From assembly GCA_050331695.1 (NCBI GenBank), contig JBHJGP010000039.1:1-17916 (forward strand): DNA of 17,916 nt, written 5' to 3'. The stretch comes from JBHJGP01 sp050331695 (lineage in GTDB: Bacteria > Pseudomonadota > Alphaproteobacteria > Geminicoccales > Geminicoccaceae). Shown here one piece after another: positions 13,498 to 17,916 of this stretch (position 1 is the first letter of the stretch; each line of letters opens with the position of its first letter). Both the position numbers and the translations under genes were made by a program. The notes under the pieces are model-generated. The model did no database searches and was not told the origin of the DNA. It was given only the letters and a program-made list of their open reading frames with translations.

Positions 13498-14382
13498 ATG
13501 AAGGTCGGGTTCATCGGCCTCGGCATCATGGGCAAGCCCATGGCCGGCCATTTGATAGACGGCGATCACGAGCTGTTCTTGCACACTAGGAGCGGGGTGC
13601 CGGGCGAGCTTCTGGAAAAAGGCGGCACGGAATGCGCGAGCCCCCGTGAAGTCGCCGAGGCCTCCGAGGTGATCATCACGATGGTCCCGGACACGCCGGA
13701 CGTCCGCAAGGTGCTTTTCGATGAGAATGGCGTGGAAAGCGGGCTCAGTGCCGGCAAGATCGTGGTCGACATGAGTTCGATCTCACCGATCGAGACAAAG
13801 GCGTTCGTCGAGAAGATCGAGGCTAAGGAGTGCCGCTATCTTGACGCGCCGGTCTCAGGCGGTGAGGTCGGTGCCAAGGCCGCTTCGCTGACGATCATGG
13901 TCGGCGGTGACCAGGAAACGTTCGATCGGGTGAAGCCCCTGTTCGAGCTGATGGGCAAGAACATCACGCTGGTCGGGCCCAACGGCGCCGGGCAAACGAC
14001 CAAGGTCGCCAATCAGATCATCGTCGCGCTCACCATCGAGGCGGTGGCCGAAGGGCTTTTGTTCGCGTCCAAGGCTGGTGCCGACCCGGCCAAGGTCCGC
14101 GATGCGCTCATGGGAGGGCTCGCCACCTCGCGGATCCTCGAGGTCCATGGCGAGCGCATGATCAAACGGACTTTCGATCCGGGCTTTCGTATCGAGCTGC
14201 ACCAGAAGGATCTCAATCTGGCGCTTGACGGAGCCAGGTCGCTGGGCCTGAACCTGCCGAACACCGCTTCGGCCCAGATGCTGTTCAGTTCCTGTGTCGC
14301 CCATGACGGCGCCGGCTGGGATCATTCGGCGATGGTGCGCGCGCTTGAGATCGCAGCGAACCACGAGGTCGCCGGCGGCTAG
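13498..14382 (+). CDS. glxR: Tartronate semialdehyde reductase (2-hydroxy-3-oxopropionate reductase)
   Basis: 294 residues of the 3-hydroxyisobutyrate dehydrogenase family. The N-terminal NAD(P) fold starts at once with GFIGLGIMGKPMA (4-16). The substrate motif is DAPVSGGEVGA (116-126, S120) and the catalytic lysine is K169 in GAGQTTKVANQ. It reduces tartronate semialdehyde to D-glycerate in the glycerate route of glyoxylate use. The start at 13498 is set by the cofactor fold and the purine-rich AAGGGAGAG upstream; the frame extends 26 codons further back without family similarity. Paralogues acting on other beta-hydroxyacids are close in sequence, but the glycerate kinase gene 12 bases downstream and the following glycolate oxidase genes support this substrate. 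garR is the alternative name used for galactarate clusters. Confidence 0.88.
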   Translation: MKVGFIGLGIMGKPMAGHLIDGDHELFLHTRSGVPGELLEKGGTECASPREVAEASEVIITMVPDTPDVRKVLFDENGVESGLSAGKIVVDMSSISPIETKAFVEKIEAKECRYLDAPVSGGEVGAKAASLTIMVGGDQETFDRVKPLFELMGKNITLVGPNGAGQTTKVANQIIVALTIEAVAEGLLFASKAGADPAKVRDALMGGLATSRILEVHGERMIKRTFDPGFRIELHQKDLNLALDGARSLGLNLPNTASAQMLFSSCVAHDGAGWDHSAMVRALEIAANHEVAGG

Positions 14383-14394
14383 GCTGGCGAAGCC

Positions 14395-15684
14395 ATGGCT
14401 CCGGACCCACGCACCCTCCTCCGCGCCATGTTCGATCAGGCCGTGGACGCCGCGCTCCCGGCTTCCATACTCGCCGATTATCTGCCCGAAAGGCCCGAGG
14501 GTCGAACCGTGGTCGTGGGCGCAGGCAAGGCTTCGGCGGCCATGGCTACAGCGCTGGAAGAAGCCTGGGAAGGTCCGCTTGAAGGCTTGGTCGTGACCCG
14601 TTACGACCACGCTGTTCCTTGCGAGCGGATCCGGATCGTCGAGGCCGCCCATCCGGTTCCCGATGCCGCCGGCGAACGGGCGGCCGGTGACATTCTGCGT
14701 CTCGTTCGAGACCTGGGCCCAGAGGATCTCGTGATCGCGCTGATCTCTGGTGGCGGGTCGGCTTTGCTCGCCCTGCCCGCACCGGGACTCACGCTTAAGG
14801 CCAAGCAAAACGTTAACGAGGCTCTGCTTCGAAGCGGCGCATCGATTGACGAGATGAACAGCGTTCGAAAGCATCTGTCCGAGATCAAGGGTGGTCGGCT
14901 GGCGGTGGCCGCGGCGCCCGCGAAAGTGGTCACGCTGGTGATCTCGGACGTGCCGGGTGACGATCCGAGCGTCATCGCCTCCGGGCCCACGGTCGCCGAC
15001 GCATCCACGCTGAGCGACGCTCGAGATATCCTCAATCGCTACGGCATTGAAGTCGATGATGCCGTCCGCCACGTGTTGGAAGATGGGTCAAATGAAACGC
15101 CGAAAGCCGACGACCCTCGGCTGCAGGGTACAGAGCTTCGCATGATCGCGACGCCCCAAGCCTCTTTAGAAGCCGCCGCCCGGGTGGCGAGGGACGCCGG
15201 CGTCGAGCCTCTGATCCTGGGCGACGCAATCGAGGGTGAAGCATCCCAGGTCGCCAAGGTAATGGCGGGCATCGCGCTGCAGGCGAAGCGTCACGGGCAA
15301 CCGACCGTCCCGCCGACCGTATTGATTTCCGGCGGTGAAACGACGGTCAGCGTGCGCGGCTCCGGTCGCGGCGGCCGAAATGTCGAGTTTCTTCTGGCGC
15401 TCGCGCTCAAACTCAATGGAGCAGCCGGCATTTACGCCATCGCCGGAGACACCGATGGCATTGACGGCGCGGAGTCAGTTGCCGGTGCCGTCGTGACGCC
15501 GGACACGCTTCTGCGTGCAGGCGCATCCGGCCTGGATGGCCAGGCGATGCTTCGCGACAATGACGCGCATAGCTTTTTCGAGCGGTTGGGTGATCAGGTG
15601 ATCACTGGCCCGACGCTAACGAACGTCAACGATTTTCGGGCCGTCCTGGTACTGAACCAAGAACCTAAGGAGGGGACGCCATGA
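14395..15684 (+). CDS. ttuD: Glycerate 2-kinase, MOFRL family (class II)
   Basis: 429 residues with the two-domain layout of class II glycerate kinases. The N-terminal GckA-type domain (DUF4147) has VVGAGKASAAM with K45 and ALISGGGSALL (115-125), and the MOFRL domain follows at about 305-415 (TVLISGGETTVSV, GRGGRNVEFLLALAL, IAGDTDGIDG). It phosphorylates D-glycerate with ATP, giving 2-phosphoglycerate in this family, which enters lower glycolysis. It lies 12 bases after the reductase gene and its stop overlaps the glcD start as ATGA, so the genes are translationally coupled. The symbol varies between species (gckA, ttuD). The ribosome site before ATG 14395 is weak. Confidence 0.92.
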   Translation: MAPDPRTLLRAMFDQAVDAALPASILADYLPERPEGRTVVVGAGKASAAMATALEEAWEGPLEGLVVTRYDHAVPCERIRIVEAAHPVPDAAGERAAGDILRLVRDLGPEDLVIALISGGGSALLALPAPGLTLKAKQNVNEALLRSGASIDEMNSVRKHLSEIKGGRLAVAAAPAKVVTLVISDVPGDDPSVIASGPTVADASTLSDARDILNRYGIEVDDAVRHVLEDGSNETPKADDPRLQGTELRMIATPQASLEAAARVARDAGVEPLILGDAIEGEASQVAKVMAGIALQAKRHGQPTVPPTVLISGGETTVSVRGSGRGGRNVEFLLALALKLNGAAGIYAIAGDTDGIDGAESVAGAVVTPDTLLRAGASGLDGQAMLRDNDAHSFFERLGDQVITGPTLTNVNDFRAVLVLNQEPKEGTP

Positions 15685-17132
15685 GCGGCATTTTGATGCC
15701 AGAGCCCGATGCCGGCGTGCTGTCCCAACGGGACGCTCTGGTAGGTGAGCTGAAGTCCATTCTCCCCGGTGAAGCGGTCATCACGGAGCCGACCGAACTC
15801 GTGCCTTACGAAACCGACGGCTTCACCGCCTATCGCCGGGTGCCGATGGCGGTCGTCCTGCCGGAGACGACCGACCAGGTGAGCCAGGTGCTCAAGCTTT
15901 GCTCGGAACGGGGCGTGCCAGTGGTTCCCAGGGGTGCTGGCACGTCGCTTTCCGGCGGTGCCATCCCCCAGGAGGACGCGGTCGTCATCGGTGTTGCCAA
16001 GATGAACCGGATCCTGGCGATCGACTATGAGAACCGGACCGCGCGGGTCCAGGCCGGGATCACCAATATCGCGATTTCGGAGGCGGTCGAGGAAGAAGAT
16101 TTCTTCTATGCGCCGGACCCGTCATCCCAGCTCGCCTGCACGCTTGCCGGCAATATCGCCATGAACTCCGGCGGCGCCCATTGCCTCAAATACGGCGTGA
16201 CGCTCAACAATCTTCTGGGCGTGACCATGGTCCTTCTGGATGGCACCGTCATCGAGCTCGGAGGCGAACATCTGGATGCCGAGGGCTATGATCTCCTGGG
16301 CCTGATCTGCGGCTCCGAGGGACAGCTTGGGATCGTCACCGAGGCCACCGTCAGGATCTTGCGCAAAGCCGAGGGCGCCCGGCCCGTATTGTTCGGGTTT
16401 CCGAGTGCCGAGGCGGCGGGCGCTTGCGTCGCCGATGTCATCGGTGCCGGGATCGTGCCCGTGGCTATCGAATATATGGACAAGCCGGCCATCGAGATCT
16501 GCGAAGCCTTCGCCAAGGCCGGTTATCCGCTCGACGTCGAGGCGATGTTGATCATTGAGGTCGAGGGCTCCGACGAGGAGATGACGGCCACTTTGGAGCG
16601 GATCGTCGAGATCGCCAAACGTCATGAGGTCAGCACGATCAAGGAGAGCCGGTCAGCTACCGAAACCGCGCAGATCTGGAAAGGGCGCAAATCTGCCTTC
16701 GGCGCCACTGGCCGCGTCGCCGATTACATCTGCATGGATGGCACGATCCCGACCGGCCAGCTACCAACGGTCCTGAAGCGAATGGCGGAAATCATCGAAG
16801 GCTACGGCCTCAAGGTCGCGAACGTGTTTCACGCCGGCGACGGCAATCTCCATCCGCTCATCATGTATGACGTAAATGATCCCGAGAGCGCTCGAAAGGC
16901 GGAAGACGCCGGCAATGACATTCTGCGCCTATGCGTCGAGGTCGGTGGTTGCCTTACCGGCGAGCATGGCGTCGGCATCGAGAAACGGGATCTTATGTTG
17001 GATCAGTTCGATCAGGTAGACCTGGATCAGCAGATCAGGGTTCGCCAGGTTTTTGATCCCGCCTGGCTGATGAACCCGGCCAAGGTCTTTCCCCTGGACG
17101 CCCGTGAACCCGGGTCCGCGAGCGGCGCGTGA
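15681..17132 (+). CDS. glcD: Glycolate oxidase FAD-binding subunit GlcD
   Basis: 483 residues, the usual length for GlcD, of the vanillyl-alcohol-oxidase flavin fold. FAD-binding motifs are PRGAGTSLSGGAIP (83-96) and NIAMNSGGAHCLKYG; the C-terminal half has HAGDGNLHP (384-392) and LTGEHGVGIEK (425-435). With GlcE and the iron-sulfur subunit GlcF it oxidises glycolate (and often D-lactate) to glyoxylate at the inner membrane. A strong ribosome site, AAGGAGGGG, lies in the tail of the kinase gene, and the ATG overlaps that gene's stop. Its TGA overlaps the GTG of glcE. D-lactate dehydrogenase paralogues share the fold, but the adjoining glcE confirms the assignment. Confidence 0.95.
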   Translation: MSGILMPEPDAGVLSQRDALVGELKSILPGEAVITEPTELVPYETDGFTAYRRVPMAVVLPETTDQVSQVLKLCSERGVPVVPRGAGTSLSGGAIPQEDAVVIGVAKMNRILAIDYENRTARVQAGITNIAISEAVEEEDFFYAPDPSSQLACTLAGNIAMNSGGAHCLKYGVTLNNLLGVTMVLLDGTVIELGGEHLDAEGYDLLGLICGSEGQLGIVTEATVRILRKAEGARPVLFGFPSAEAAGACVADVIGAGIVPVAIEYMDKPAIEICEAFAKAGYPLDVEAMLIIEVEGSDEEMTATLERIVEIAKRHEVSTIKESRSATETAQIWKGRKSAFGATGRVADYICMDGTIPTGQLPTVLKRMAEIIEGYGLKVANVFHAGDGNLHPLIMYDVNDPESARKAEDAGNDILRLCVEVGGCLTGEHGVGIEKRDLMLDQFDQVDLDQQIRVRQVFDPAWLMNPAKVFPLDAREPGSASGA

Positions 17133-17916
17133 GCGAGCTTCATCCGACGACGGAAGCCGAAGCCAGCGAACTCATACGGGCCGCAGCAACAGACAAAACC
17201 TCGCTCAGCCTCGTCGGCGGTGGTACGCGCTTTGCCCTCGGTCGTCCGATGCAGACCGAAAAAACGCTCACGAGCCGCAAGCTCACCGGCATCACCCTTT
17301 ACGAGCCGACGGAGATGATCATGGCAGCGCGGGCAGGCACGCCTCTCGCTGAGATCCAGTCCGCGCTCGACGAAAAAAACCAGATGCTGGCCTTCGAGCC
17401 CATGGATCACCGGAGAATTTTAGGGACCGACGGAGAACCGACCGTGGGCGGCATGGCGGCCGGCAACATCTCCGGCCCTAGACGCCTCTTCGGCGGTGCG
17501 GCCCGCGACAGCCTGGTCGGAACCAGGTTCGTCAATGGCCGGGGCGAGATCATCAAGAATGGCGGCCGGGTGATGAAGAACGTGACCGGTCTCGACCTGG
17601 TCCGATTGCTGGCCGGATCCTGGGGCACGCTTGGATTTCTGACCGAGGTGACATTCAAGGTTCAGCCCAGGGCGCCCGCAAGCATGACCCTCGCGATCCC
17701 GGACCTTGGCGACGCCGACGCCGTCCGGCTTTTGTGCAAAGCCGTGGGCTCGCCCTTCGAGATCACCGGCGCCTGCCATCTGCCGGCCGGCGTCGGCGTC
17801 GACCATGGCCGGACAATCATAACGATCGAAGGTTATCCCGATTCGCAAGCCAATCGAAAGACTCGCCTGGCCGAGCTTTTGTCAACGTCCGGAGAGATGA
17901 CAGTGGTGGACGTGGA
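17129..17916 (+). CDS. glcE: Glycolate oxidase subunit GlcE, 3' end beyond window
   Basis: An open frame from GTG at 17129, overlapping the glcD stop as GTGA, runs to the window edge: 262 complete codons. The product begins MSELHPTTEAEASELIRAA. It contains the FAD-binding SLVGGGTRFALGRP region, then EPTVGGMAAGNISGPRR and GAARDSLVGTRFVNGRG, and after it GGRVMKNVTGLDLVRLLAGSWGTLG, all typical of GlcE. It is the second flavoprotein subunit of glycolate oxidase. Family members are usually 350-420 residues, so about a quarter to a third is missing. glcF is expected next, outside the window. Confidence 0.94.
   Translation, partial: MSELHPTTEAEASELIRAAATDKTSLSLVGGGTRFALGRPMQTEKTLTSRKLTGITLYEPTEMIMAARAGTPLAEIQSALDEKNQMLAFEPMDHRRILGTDGEPTVGGMAAGNISGPRRLFGGAARDSLVGTRFVNGRGEIIKNGGRVMKNVTGLDLVRLLAGSWGTLGFLTEVTFKVQPRAPASMTLAIPDLGDADAVRLLCKAVGSPFEITGACHLPAGVGVDHGRTIITIEGYPDSQANRKTRLAELLSTSGEMTVVDV

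Noticed and set aside
13855..15072. 405-codon open frame on the minus strand opposite glxR and the kinase gene
   Set aside because: It spans two strongly supported genes on the other strand and shows no recognisable motif.

Overview
The window looks like chromosomal DNA of an alphaproteobacterium with about 60% GC, possibly marine or halotolerant. Three things point there: an initiator tRNA-fMet cut by the left edge (in many alphaproteobacteria this tRNA closes the rRNA operon), the gene content, and a glucosylglycerol hydrolase, which suggests contact with a compatible solute of saline habitats. The genus cannot be named from the sequence alone. I saw no insertion sequence, phage gene, CRISPR array or plasmid function.

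Layout. (1) 1-73, tRNA-fMet, then an AT-rich gap. (2) 453-5742, a tight four-gene plus-strand cluster whose products all appear to be exported or membrane-bound: a CHASE2 protein with no output domain, a small secreted four-cysteine protein, an M48 metalloprotease lipoprotein with TPR-like repeats, and a membrane-anchored TAXI-type binding protein. I know of no described system with this composition, and it is one of two candidates for something new. (3) 5879-6577, an endonuclease III-like DNA glycosylase, overlapping tail to tail with (4) a minus-strand glucosylglycerol hydrolase gene (6561-8942). Its probable promoter carries a LacI-family-like operator palindrome. (5) 9260-13104, a five-gene plus-strand operon with overlapping or near-touching genes: two small membrane proteins, a PAPS-dependent sulfotransferase, a membrane-anchored arylsulfotransferase-like beta-propeller and a hexapeptide-repeat acetyltransferase. 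This looks like a sulfation/acetylation pathway for an unknown envelope molecule and is the second candidate. (6) 13105-13497, a structured spacer with a 19-codon reading frame behind an almost perfect anti-Shine-Dalgarno match, a hairpin spanning its stop codon, and a strong intrinsic terminator. (7) 13498 to the right edge, a glycolate/glycerate operon: tartronate semialdehyde reductase, glycerate 2-kinase, GlcD and the start of GlcE.

How the genes work together. Region 7 would oxidise glycolate to glyoxylate (GlcDE plus an unseen GlcF), then, with a glyoxylate carboligase encoded elsewhere, reduce tartronate semialdehyde to glycerate and phosphorylate it to 2-phosphoglycerate. Regions 2 and 5 are read mainly from domain recognition and gene spacing; their substrates are unknown. 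All calls come from reading motifs by eye; no database search was possible.
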